64,000 nucleotides of DNA from Streptomyces sp. NA02950. GTDB lineage: Bacteria > Actinomycetota > Actinomycetes > Streptomycetales > Streptomycetaceae. The translations under genes were made by a program, and so were the position numbers. Below, piece by piece: positions 50,815 to 58,114 of the stretch. Each line of letters starts with the position of its first letter. Positions within the stretch are counted from its first letter, which is position 1. The stretch is from the NCBI RefSeq assembly GCF_013364155.1, contig NZ_CP054917.1, positions 62,001 to 126,000 on the forward strand, in the 5' to 3' direction. The notes under the pieces were generated by a model. That model was given only the letters and a program-made list of their open reading frames with translations. It was not told the origin of the DNA and searched no databases.

Positions 50815-50843
50815 TCCAACCTTACAACGCTTCGTTGTATAGT
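50815..50843 (+). promoter_or_regulatory. Cassette promoter/operator G (best palindrome)
   Basis: -35 TCCAAC (50815-50820), 17-bp spacer, -10 TATAGT (50838-50843). ACAACG-CTT-CGTTGT is a perfect 6-3-6 inverted repeat. An in-frame GTG 6 nt after the -10 (50850) could give a leaderless product. Confidence 0.85.
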
Positions 50844-50879
50844 TGGGGTGTGAGGACGACCCGCCCCCAGGAGGCAGAG

Positions 50880-51230
50880 ATGCAGCGCACCGCCGGACAC
50901 ACCCACTGCCTCCGCTGCGACCGCGTCCTGCGCTCCCCCCGCTCCGCCGCCCTCGGCTACGGCCCGACCTGCCTGCGCAAGGTCAAGGCCGCCGCCCTCG
51001 CCCACGCGCGGACCGGCAGCCACAAGCCCGCCCAGGTCGCGAAGGCCACCGAGCTGATCGAGATGGGCGGCCTGGTCCGCCTGCGCGCCCGCCGGGTCTT
51101 CCAGGTGGTCGCCTCCGACGGGATCACCACCTACAAGACCGCCCCGCAGGCGTGCACCTGCCCGGCCGGACTGCGCGGCCAGCACACCTGCTACCACCGG
51201 ATCGCCGCCCAGATCGTCGCCGCCGCCTGA
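50880..51230 (+). CDS. Cassette 7 first protein: Cys-rich (DUF6011-like) plus SWIM-type zinc finger
   Basis: The N-terminus of this 116-aa protein has CLRCDRVL and GPTCLRK, a DUF6011-like zinc site. The C-terminus has CTCPAGLRGQHTCYHRIAA, the CxC-xn-CxH pattern of SWIM zinc fingers, which bind DNA or proteins. ATG 50880 has AGGAGG upstream; the in-frame GTG at 50850 would add 10 residues and make the mRNA leaderless. It is the first of three genes read from promoter G. Confidence 0.75.
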   Translation: MQRTAGHTHCLRCDRVLRSPRSAALGYGPTCLRKVKAAALAHARTGSHKPAQVAKATELIEMGGLVRLRARRVFQVVASDGITTYKTAPQACTCPAGLRGQHTCYHRIAAQIVAAA

Positions 51231-51268
51231 CCGGCGGCGGCCCGACGGGCCGGACAGAGAGGAACACC

Positions 51269-51739
51269 GTGACCGACTCCGACGCCTACGAGATCGACTG
51301 GAACGACGGGAACCAGGAGATCGCCGAATCCGTGATGTGGGCCGCCGACGAGCGCAAGCCGCTTCTCGTCACGACCCCCAAGGGCGAGATCGTCCGCCTG
51401 GTCCCCGAGACCGCCCCCGAGACCGAGGCCGCAACGCCCGCCGCTCTGGAGGGCGTCGTGGCCCACCCGATCGTCGAAGAGCGCAACAGGTCCCTTCGGG
51501 TCACCGGTGCCCCGAACGTGACGGACTTCTTCGGCGTCACCCTCGCCCCGCAGTCGGTGTACCTGAAGTACCGCCGGCCCACGGGCGAGGAGCCGATGCT
51601 GGAGATGGCGTACGTCAACGGCTACCGCGTGCCGGGCACCAACAAGCCGGAGGAGTACACCACCATCACCTTCATCCCCGGCACCCACGACCTGCCCGCC
51701 TGGCTTGCCGCCCTGGTCGACGCCCACATGCCGTGGTGA
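51269..51739 (+). CDS. Cassette 7 second protein, 156 aa, unknown
   Basis: This 156-aa acidic protein starts at GTG 51269 after GAGAGGA. The second half is beta-rich (FFGVTLAPQSVYLKYRRPTG, YTTITFIPGTHDLPAWLAAL). No family is recognised. It lies 38 bp after the zinc-finger gene and probably shares its promoter. Confidence 0.7.
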   Translation: MTDSDAYEIDWNDGNQEIAESVMWAADERKPLLVTTPKGEIVRLVPETAPETEAATPAALEGVVAHPIVEERNRSLRVTGAPNVTDFFGVTLAPQSVYLKYRRPTGEEPMLEMAYVNGYRVPGTNKPEEYTTITFIPGTHDLPAWLAALVDAHMPW

Positions 51740-51936
51740 CCCTCCCCCGGTCGTCCAGCCGGCACCGCCCCTCGCCCCGCCCGCCGGCGGGGCGTTCGGC
51801 TTTCCCCCTGCGGTGCCGGCATCGGCGCAGCACAGGGCCGGTTTTCCGGGGTTGCAAGTCCTGCCCGAGCGGAGTGATGAATGGGCCGCCGCCACCCCGG
51901 CGGCATCAACTCCCCTACGAGAAGCAGGAGTTCGCC

Positions 51937-52461
51937 ATGTCTGTCGAGGTCACCAACGAGGTCCGTGCACGGTACGGCCGGGCGCTGCTCGCGTACTACG
52001 ACGACGCCCGGGCCGCCCTCGGGCACGAGCCCAGCGCCCGGGAGGACGTCGGCCTGGTGTGGGCGGCCTGCGCCCGGGGCGGCAGCCAGGACCGGTGGGA
52101 CGCGGTACGGGCCGAGGACCTGGCGGCGGACGCCGACTGGGCGTGCGAGGTCCTGGGCGACCTGGTCTCCAACCTCTTCCACGCGGCCGACGGGATCGTG
52201 ATCCCCCGGCTGCTGCTGGACGCGGTGGCCGCCTCGGAGAGCCGGGGCGAGGCCGCCTGGGGCGAGGCCGCCCGTACGGAGGCGTGGCGCCTGCTGGGTG
52301 AGCGGGGCCCGCGGTTCGCCCGCCTCCTGATCGCGATGCGCCGGGCCCTGCTGACGGTCCATGACGTCGACGCCGACGGTCTGTTCGAGGGGGCCCGCAG
52401 CGCCTTCGAGGCCGAGGTCGAGGAGGAGCGGTACGACGCGGTGGCCGCCCGGCGCGCCTAG
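51937..52461 (+). CDS. Cassette 7 third protein, 174 aa, helical, unknown
   Basis: This 174-aa, Ala- and Glu-rich helical protein starts at ATG 51937 behind AGGAG. Hydrophobic helices such as ACEVLGDLVSNLFHAADGIV and LLIAMRRALLTVHDV suggest a globular bundle rather than a membrane protein. No family is recognised. A hairpin ends the transcript at 52474-52500. Confidence 0.7.
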   Translation: MSVEVTNEVRARYGRALLAYYDDARAALGHEPSAREDVGLVWAACARGGSQDRWDAVRAEDLAADADWACEVLGDLVSNLFHAADGIVIPRLLLDAVAASESRGEAAWGEAARTEAWRLLGERGPRFARLLIAMRRALLTVHDVDADGLFEGARSAFEAEVEEERYDAVAARRA

Positions 52462-52473
52462 GGAGTATCCGGG

Positions 52474-52500
52474 CAAGTCCCCTACCGGGGCGGGGACTTG
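52474..52500 (+). terminator. Terminator of cassette 7
   Basis: CAAGTCCCC pairs with GGGGACTTG around a 9-nt loop, 12 bp after the stop. It marks the right limit of recognisable phage genes. Confidence 0.75.
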
Positions 52501-52606
52501 GGTTCGGGTCTGGCGTGTCTTCTCGGCACGGGGGGTTTAGAGAAGGGAATGGATGGTCCGCGCCAGACCCGAACGTGTCCGATGATCGGATCGCCCGTCG
52601 GGGCGG

Positions 52607-52915
52607 TCAAAAATCGGGGGCATCGGCGGGTGTCGTGTTCCGCATACGGTCGATCAGGGTGCGCACGTCGGGCACGTCCGCCAGGTGCTGCCCGGCCCGG
52701 GCGCAGTCCAGGGTGGGCGAGCCCGTGGCGGGCACGGGGCGGCTCCCCCGAGGCGCGGCAGGCGGGGAGGAATCGGCCCTCGAGGGGCGGCAGAGCCGCG
52801 CCGTGCCGATGGCCACGACCTTCCCGTCCTCGCGCCCGGCTGCGAGCAGCGTGACGGAAGCGGGTGCGCTGTACGTGGGGGGTCGGGCGGTGGACGCCGC
52901 CCGGGAGTCGTTCAT
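52607..52915 (-). CDS. Small hypothetical protein, 102 aa
   Basis: This 102-aa protein begins MNDSRAASTARPPTYSAPA at ATG 52915 with GAGGAGAG about 12 nt upstream. A short beta-hairpin region (SVTLLAAGREDGKVVAIG) precedes a disordered Pro-rich part and a helical C-terminus (DVRTLIDRMRNTTP). It is divergent from the XRE gene. No family is recognised. Confidence 0.55.
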   Translation of the reverse strand: MNDSRAASTARPPTYSAPASVTLLAAGREDGKVVAIGTARLCRPSRADSSPPAAPRGSRPVPATGSPTLDCARAGQHLADVPDVRTLIDRMRNTTPADAPDF

Positions 52916-53065
52916 GCCTGCTGGTCTCTCCTCAGTGTGCTCTTCCGGAAACGCACAACGAGCCGGTAAGGCCCCAGTGGTCGCCGGAGGGCATGCCTGG
53001 TGGCGGCCAGGTGACCCGGAAACGGAATGTGACTACTCTGCGCGCAAATTGTGATCCTGCCCGTC

Positions 53066-53079
53066 ACACCTGAAGGTGT
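53066..53079. promoter_or_regulatory. Palindrome ACACCT-GA-AGGTGT upstream of XRE gene
   Basis: A perfect 6-bp inverted repeat lies 106 bp before the XRE start, followed by AACTAAAGTACAC, a possible -10 region. It could be the operator of the XRE regulator. The rest of this 269-bp gap shows no coding potential. Confidence 0.5.
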
Positions 53080-53184
53080 CAACTAAAGTACACAGGAACA
53101 AGATCAAGAGAGTGAGTACGTGGTTGTGAGCAGTCATCGGCGGCCAGGCGGCTTTCACGCCGTGCTCGGCAAGCCTGGTGAGCG

Positions 53185-53691
53185 GTGAGCCCAGGCCGTC
53201 CGTCCCTGGCGGACAAACTCAGGGCCCTCATGGCCAGCCGCCGGGACGCCAACGGCCGGGCGCACACATCACGTTCGCTGTCCGCCGGCGTCGACGCGCT
53301 CGAGGAAGATCACACATCGGTCTCCCATGCCGCGATCGCCAAACTGGCCAATGGCTCGCAGGACAACCCGACCATCGCGACGGTCGTGGCCTTGTGTCAG
53401 GCCCTGGGCGGAGTGCCGCCCGCGTACCTGCTCCCGCACGACAGCTACGACGACCTCACGGCGCTCGAGGTGTTCGAAGATCCCGACGCGCGCCGCGTCC
53501 TCGCCCTGTTGAATGGGCTCCCCAAGAGTGAGTGGCGAAACGTCGTTGCAGACTTGGAGCGGCGACGCGACGATCTCGGCTTGCCGCCGGTGCCGCGCAG
53601 TGAGGCCGCCGAGAAGCCGGGCCGACGGCGTCGCCGGCGCAGTAGGGACGAGGCCGCTCAGTATGCGGCCGATGCATTGGAAGGGCTCTAA
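53185..53691 (+). CDS. XRE-family transcriptional regulator
   Basis: This 168-aa protein has an N-terminal HTH (SHAAIAKLANGSQDNPTIATVVALCQALGGVP region, about residues 45-78) and a basic C-terminal tail ([11 protein letters not shown]). It belongs to the Streptomyces XRE group commonly paired with a MAB_1171c-type membrane protein, which follows here at once (TAA-GTG). It probably controls its own operon and perhaps the convergent P450. Confidence 0.85.
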   Translation: MSPGRPSLADKLRALMASRRDANGRAHTSRSLSAGVDALEEDHTSVSHAAIAKLANGSQDNPTIATVVALCQALGGVPPAYLLPHDSYDDLTALEVFEDPDARRVLALLNGLPKSEWRNVVADLERRRDDLGLPPVPRSEAAEKPGRRRRRRSRDEAAQYAADALEGL

Positions 53692-54459
53692 GTGGACGGC
53701 ATAGTCTTCGGGACGTGCACAGTGGCCGGCGTGCTGGTCACCTTTTTCTGCACCAGGAGGGCCGTCGGCAACCCGCGCGTGTCCACGTGGTCGATCGCGG
53801 CCGCTTTCGGCGTCTGCACCCTGGGCGTCTTCTTCGCCGTTCCCATGGTCGCCGACCTGGCGGAGGACGCCACCGGCGTCGCCAACGTCGGCAAGCTGAT
53901 CGCGCACATCTGCGCGATCCTGTGGTGCGCGGCCCTGCAGATCACCATGGTGGACCTGGCCTACCGCCCGGAGTACGTGCGGGCCGCGATGTACCAGCGG
54001 GCCTTCGCGGCCATGGTGGAACTGGCCGTCATGGTGCCGCTGTTCCTCGCGACCAACGAGCCGCGCATCGAGTTCACGACCGCGTACGCCGCGGACACCC
54101 GGGTCGCCGCGTATCTGCTGATCTACCTGGCGTATGTCATGGTCACCTGCGGTGAGCTGGCCTTCATGTGCGGCCGGACCGCACGGCGCAACTGGGGCAT
54201 CCGGCCCTGGAGCGGCGCCGGTTTCGCGCTGTCCTCCATGGCCGCGACACTGGGCATGGCCTACACGATGTCCAAGGGCTCGTACCTGATCTTCTACATC
54301 CTGGGCAATCCGTGGTCGCTGGATGTCGAGGAGGTCGTGAGCCCCGCGCTGAGCGGCCTGGCCGTGATTTTCCTCTTCCTGGGCCTGACGCTGCCCATGG
54401 TGGGCGCGTTCCGGGAACGGCTGCAGCAGGACAAGGAGCAGGAGCCTGCCGGGCTCTGA
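53692..54459 (+). CDS. MAB_1171c-like multi-pass membrane protein
   Basis: This 255-aa protein has about seven hydrophobic segments (GIVFGTCTVAGVLVTFFC at the start, FIFLGLTLPMVG-like at the end). The position right after an XRE regulator and the topology fit the family annotated MAB_1171c putative transporters. It may sense or move a small molecule. GTG 53692 abuts the XRE stop, so translation is coupled. A 17-bp-stem terminator follows the gene. Confidence 0.75.
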   Translation: MDGIVFGTCTVAGVLVTFFCTRRAVGNPRVSTWSIAAAFGVCTLGVFFAVPMVADLAEDATGVANVGKLIAHICAILWCAALQITMVDLAYRPEYVRAAMYQRAFAAMVELAVMVPLFLATNEPRIEFTTAYAADTRVAAYLLIYLAYVMVTCGELAFMCGRTARRNWGIRPWSGAGFALSSMAATLGMAYTMSKGSYLIFYILGNPWSLDVEEVVSPALSGLAVIFLFLGLTLPMVGAFRERLQQDKEQEPAGL

Positions 54460-54471
54460 CGCCGCGTCCAG

Positions 54472-54510
54472 GACTGTGGGCCGCACGCAACGCGCGTGCG
54501 GCCCACAGTC
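54472..54510. terminator. Bidirectional terminator between membrane protein and P450 genes
   Basis: Perfect 17-bp arms (54472-54488 / 54494-54510) around AACGC between convergent genes. Confidence 0.85.
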
Positions 54511-54529
54511 GTCTCCCGGGGTGCCGGGG

Positions 54530-55717
54530 TCAGCGGGAGGGGCCGGTGCCGTAGCGGACCGGCAGTTCGACCAGGCCGCGGGCGCGCAGGGAAGGCCGCC
54601 AGCGCAGTTCGCTCCCGGCCAGCTCGAGGTCCTCGAACCGGCCGAGGAGCGCGGCGAGGGCGATCTCGGTCTCCAGCCGCGCCAGCGGTGCGCCCAGGCA
54701 GTAGTGGATGCCGTGGCCGAGCGCCAGGTGGCCGGCGGCGTCACGGCCGAGGTCCAGGCGGTCGGGGTCGGAGAAGCGGTCCGGGTCGCGGTTGGCGGCG
54801 GACGGGGACAGCAGCACCGTGTCGCCCGCGGGGATCGTCACGCCGCCGATCGTCACGTCCTGGGTGGGGAAGCGGCGGATGGCGAGCAGGGCCGGGCCCT
54901 CGAAGCGGGCGAACTCCTCGACCGCGCCGGCGATCCGTGCCGGGTCCTCGCGCAGCAGGGCCATCTGGTCCGGGTGCTGCAGGAGCGCCAGGACCGCGTT
55001 GCCGATCAGCTGCACCGAGTTCTCGTATCCGGCGAAGAGGATGAGGAACGCCAAGGACATCAACTCGTCCTCGGTGAGCCGGTCGTCGTCGGCGTCCCGT
55101 ACGGCGATCAGGTCGGAGAGGAGATCGTCCGCCGGGCTGGCCCGCTTGTGGGACATGAGGTCCTTGAAGAACCCCATCATCGCCACCACGGCCTCCTTGG
55201 CGGCCTGGGGCCGGCTCGGATCGGGGGCGACCAGCGCGCTCCCCCAGGAGCGGAAGTCCCGTCGGTGGCTGTCGGGGATGCCGAGGAGTTCGCAGATCAC
55301 GGTGATCGGCAGGGGCGCCGCGTAGGCGGCGATCAGGTCGGTCGTGCCCTGCGCACCCAGCGCGTCCAGGAGCCGTTCGGCGGTGGCCGTGACCGGCTTG
55401 CGCAGCTGCTCGACCCGGCCGGGGGTGAAGGCGCGTCCGACCAGGCGGCGCAGCCGGGTGTGGTCCGGCGGATCCATGTTGAGCAGGTTGGCGTCCAGTG
55501 CCGGCGGCAGCGCCAGCCCGCGATAGCTGCCCTCCCGGGCGTGCGCCTTGTCCAGCGACAGCCGCGGGTCGGCGAGCGCGGAGCGTACGTCGTCGTACCG
55601 GGTGACGAGCCAGGCCGGTTGGCCGTCGGGCCCGGCGATGCGGTGTACGGGCGAGGCGGTGCGCAGACTCCGGTAGACGTCGTATGGGCGGGTTATCAAA
55701 TCGTCCGCAAGATCCAT
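54530..55717 (-). CDS. Cytochrome P450 (CYP)
   Basis: This 395-aa bacterial P450 inserts oxygen into a small organic substrate with help from ferredoxin and its reductase. The heme-binding loop is GHGIHYCLG with Cys340, the I-helix oxygen-activating motif is AGYENS (acid-alcohol pair replaced by Glu-Asn), and the K-helix ExxR is EEFARFEGPALLAIRR. No ferredoxin gene is adjacent. It faces the XRE/membrane protein pair. A hairpin and a 25-bp element shared with the aminotransferase promoter lie upstream. Confidence 0.92.
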   Translation of the reverse strand: MDLADDLITRPYDVYRSLRTASPVHRIAGPDGQPAWLVTRYDDVRSALADPRLSLDKAHAREGSYRGLALPPALDANLLNMDPPDHTRLRRLVGRAFTPGRVEQLRKPVTATAERLLDALGAQGTTDLIAAYAAPLPITVICELLGIPDSHRRDFRSWGSALVAPDPSRPQAAKEAVVAMMGFFKDLMSHKRASPADDLLSDLIAVRDADDDRLTEDELMSLAFLILFAGYENSVQLIGNAVLALLQHPDQMALLREDPARIAGAVEEFARFEGPALLAIRRFPTQDVTIGGVTIPAGDTVLLSPSAANRDPDRFSDPDRLDLGRDAAGHLALGHGIHYCLGAPLARLETEIALAALLGRFEDLELAGSELRWRPSLRARGLVELPVRYGTGPSR

Positions 55718-55765
55718 GCGCTCACCCTATGGGTGCGGCTCGAGCGTCCGGCGGGGCAACGACAG

Positions 55766-55810
55766 CGGCCCCCGGCCGAGTCCCTCGAGGGGACTTCAGG
55801 CCGGGGGCCG
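55766..55810. repeat. Nested hairpin in P450 leader
   Basis: Outer arms CGGCCCCCGGCC / GGCCGGGGGCCG (12 bp) enclose a smaller GAGTCCC/GGGACTT hairpin. It lies 49 bp upstream of the P450 start and would be transcribed if the promoter is at the 25-bp element, so an attenuator is possible. Confidence 0.65.
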
Positions 55811-55919
55811 ATGCGCTCCCATCTCCCGTACTGCCCGACGAACTCAGCTGCTCCACGGCTGCATTCGTCGCCGGTTCCGCCGATGCCCGCGGCTTTCCCG
55901 GTGCTCCCCACCGTACACG

Positions 55920-55944
55920 AAACCCACTACGTAAGGAAGGGTTT
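55920..55944. promoter_or_regulatory. 25-bp quasi-palindromic operator-like element, copy 2
   Basis: AAACCC and GGGTTT flank a TACGTAAGGAA core. It matches the reverse complement of 9035-9059 at 22 of 25 positions and is also preceded by CACCGTAC. Confidence 0.65.
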
Positions 55945-56025
55945 AGTTGGGGCCTGACATGCCGGTGGCGCAGCCCCTCCCGCCGGGCTGCGCCACCATG
56001 CCGTCGTCCACCGTCTCACCGGCGG

Positions 56026-56739
56026 CTACTGCCAGGGGGCGCGTCCCGTGCCGTCCGCCCACTCCAGCAGGGCCTGCGAGCCCATCAGCTTCAGCGGCGC
56101 CTCGAGGTCGTTGTTCCAGTCGAAGGCGCTCGCGGTGAAGCCGCTCGTCGTGACGATCGCGGCCAGGTCGCAGCCGTGGGTGTCCTGGTAGGTGCCGTTC
56201 ACCTGGTACAGCACCTCGGCACTGACCTTCTTGGTCTCGGTGTACCGCTTGCACTGGATCAGCAGCCAGCGTCCGTCGGGGGTGCGGGCCTTCACGTCGC
56301 CCGCCCGGTCGTTGGCACCGCCGAGGACTTCGACCTTGGTGCAGCCGTCGCGCTGGCACAGCCGGGCGACGGCGCGTTCGAAGCCACCGGGTGACAGGGC
56401 CCGGAAGTGGTCGATGTCGGTGGGCAGTTCGCCGTGCCCGTCCAGGCGCCAGCGCCGGTAGCGGCGCCTGCCCCACAGGTAGGCGGTGGTGACGCCGGCC
56501 AGGCCGAGGACGGTCAGCAGCGCGGCGAGTATGCCGGGGTGGCGGCTGAGGTAGTCGCCGATGAACAGCAGCGCCAGGACCACGACGATGATGAGCGCGG
56601 TGCGGTCTCCGGCCGTTAAGTGGCGTCGCCAGCCGCGGCGTACCGCGCCCCGGCGGCGGCCGGCGGGGTGGCGGCGACGGCTGGTGCGGCGCGCGGGACG
56701 GCGGCGCTCGGGGTGCGGGCGGCGGGTGGTGCTGGCCAT
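56026..56739 (-). CDS. Membrane-anchored Mrr-like restriction endonuclease-fold protein
   Basis: This 237-aa protein has a basic N-terminus, two membrane helices (about 47-62 and 70-90) and a C-terminal Mrr_cat-like nuclease domain. The PD-(D/E)xK core is visible as GDVKA (Asp148) and IQCKRY (Gln162-x-Lys164). Mrr domains cut modified or foreign DNA; membrane anchoring places the activity at the envelope. It ends the conjugation operon, so it may act on incoming DNA or competing elements. ATG 56739 follows GGAGAG. Confidence 0.82.
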   Translation of the reverse strand: MASTTRRPHPERRRPARRTSRRRHPAGRRRGAVRRGWRRHLTAGDRTALIIVVVLALLFIGDYLSRHPGILAALLTVLGLAGVTTAYLWGRRRYRRWRLDGHGELPTDIDHFRALSPGGFERAVARLCQRDGCTKVEVLGGANDRAGDVKARTPDGRWLLIQCKRYTETKKVSAEVLYQVNGTYQDTHGCDLAAIVTTSGFTASAFDWNNDLEAPLKLMGSQALLEWADGTGRAPWQ

Positions 56740-56804
56740 GGTGGGTCTCTCCTATCGGTTGATTCGGTTCGGGATGGTGCGCCGGGCGTACGGGTGAGGG
56801 GAGG

Positions 56805-57398
56805 TCAGTCCTCCCACCAGGTACCGGAGAAGCCACCGGAGCGCTTGCGGCGGGCGCCGCCGAAGACGATGCGCAGGAACAGGGCGCCGGCGAGGACGAC
56901 GCCGACGACCTTCAGCACGGTGATGGTCGCGCCCCACAGCGTGTGCAGGCCGGAGTCGATCGCGTCGACGATGTCGTTGCCGTACACCGCACCGACGGTG
57001 GTGACCGCGGCAACACCGGCGAGGTAGGTGGCGGCCTTGAGCTTGCGCCGGTTCCAGGTGAGCCACTGGGGCAGGGTGCGCCGCTCGCGCTCCATGAAGG
57101 CGGTGGGCAGCGAGGCCGGGTCGGGCGAGGCCGACATGGCCCGGCGCGGCGCGGCCGGCGGCGGGGTCGGCTGCTCGAGGGGAACGACCTCGCGGACCAT
57201 CTCGGTGGAGCCGTCGGTGTTGGTCTTGTGGGTCTCGCGGACCGTGTAGCCGTCGGGGACGACGAAGGGGGCGATGCCCGGGGCGACGGGGCCGGGCTGT
57301 GGGATGTGCCGGCCGGGGGTGGTGTCGCTGAGGTCGGCGAGGAGAGCCTGCGCCGTGTCGTACTCGGACTTGCTGAGCCGGACGTTGCCGTCGTTCAT
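56805..57398 (-). CDS. Membrane protein of the conjugation operon, 197 aa
   Basis: A soluble, Pro-rich N-terminal half precedes two hydrophobic segments (YLAGVAAVTTVGAVYG and ATITVLKVVGVVLAGALFLRIVF) and a short basic C-terminus with an aromatic tail (FSGTWWED). The topology resembles spread (Spd) proteins of Streptomyces plasmids, which move DNA between compartments of the recipient mycelium. It is a likely component of that system; no catalytic motif is seen. Confidence 0.7.
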   Translation of the reverse strand: MNDGNVRLSKSEYDTAQALLADLSDTTPGRHIPQPGPVAPGIAPFVVPDGYTVRETHKTNTDGSTEMVREVVPLEQPTPPPAAPRRAMSASPDPASLPTAFMERERRTLPQWLTWNRRKLKAATYLAGVAAVTTVGAVYGNDIVDAIDSGLHTLWGATITVLKVVGVVLAGALFLRIVFGGARRKRSGGFSGTWWED

Positions 57399-57402
57399 GG
57401 GG

Positions 57403-57573
57403 TCACGCTTCCTTGTCTGAAGTGGTCGGGGGCTGCGGGGCGGTGCGGGGGTGGGCCAGCGCCCGCCGCAGCGGGCTGGTGGTCGCGGTGGAGGTCGGGT
57501 CCAGGACGGCGATCAGGAGGCGTCCGTCCGGGGCGGGGACGATGACCGGCTGGTCGGCGGCGGGCTGCTGCAT
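57403..57573 (-). CDS. Small hypothetical protein, 56 aa
   Basis: This 56-aa protein (VIVPAPDGRLLIAVLDPTST) with a Pro/Thr-rich C-terminus starts at ATG 57573, 8 bp after the previous gene. The function is unknown; support is mainly its place in the operon. Confidence 0.55.
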   Translation of the reverse strand: MQQPAADQPVIVPAPDGRLLIAVLDPTSTATTSPLRRALAHPRTAPQPPTTSDKEA

Positions 57574-57581
57574 CGGGTCGG

Positions 57582-57896
57582 CTACTCGGTGTCGGGGTTG
57601 ACCGGGCGGGCGACGAACGGCAGGCGCTGTGCCCGGCTCACGTCGATCTCGGCGGCCCCGTACAGCGGGTCGGTGGGATCGCGCCAGAGGTTGCCGCCGT
57701 ACGCGGGGTCCCGTTCGCGGAGCTGGTGGACGTACCCCCGGCACAGACGCGTGTCGTGGCCGCGGACCGGCCAGCCGGAGGTGGTCGCGCACCAGGTGCA
57801 CGACGGATCGGGGCGCAGATGCCGGGCGATGACGTGGCCGAGCTGGGTCAGGCCGGCGCCGATGGCGAAGGACAACAGGACGACGAGGACGCCCAT
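57582..57896 (-). CDS. Small membrane protein with C-terminal soluble domain, 104 aa
   Basis: An N-terminal membrane segment (VLVVLLSFAIGAGLTQLGHV) is followed by a soluble part with three Cys (SCTWCATTSG, DTRLCRG). The CxxC could bind zinc. ATG 57896 follows AGGAAAGG. It is part of the conjugation operon; the exact role is unknown. Confidence 0.68.
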   Translation of the reverse strand: MGVLVVLLSFAIGAGLTQLGHVIARHLRPDPSCTWCATTSGWPVRGHDTRLCRGYVHQLRERDPAYGGNLWRDPTDPLYGAAEIDVSRAQRLPFVARPVNPDTE

Positions 57897-57916
57897 GGTC
57901 GAGAACCTTTCCTGGG

Positions 57917-58111
57917 TCAGAAGTTGATGGAGTGCAGCGCGTCGGCCATCGAGCTGAACGCGTTGGTGATGGAGGGGGCGATGCCGGTGGAGGCGAGGAA
58001 GAAGCCGAACAGCGTGGCGGCCAGGGCCGGGAGGGGGCGCAGGGTGCCCCCTCGCAGCATCACGATCACGATGATGAGCAGGAGCAGGACGGCGGAGACG
58101 GAGATGGCCAT
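57917..58111 (-). CDS. Small membrane protein, 64 aa
   Basis: This hydrophobic 64-aa peptide has two membrane helices (VSAVLLLLIIVIVMLRG and ALAATLFGFFLASTGI). Its size and place, between the DNA pump and another membrane protein, match the SpdA/SpdB3-type small proteins of Streptomyces conjugative elements. Confidence 0.68.
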   Translation of the reverse strand: MAISVSAVLLLLIIVIVMLRGGTLRPLPALAATLFGFFLASTGIAPSITNAFSSMADALHSINF

Positions 58112-58114
58112 CGG

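Larger units (their letters stand above)
55718..56025. promoter_or_regulatory. Upstream region of P450
   Basis: This 308-bp gap holds the P450 leader, the nested hairpin at 55766-55810 and the 25-bp element at 55920-55944. I see no gene in it. Confidence 0.6.
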
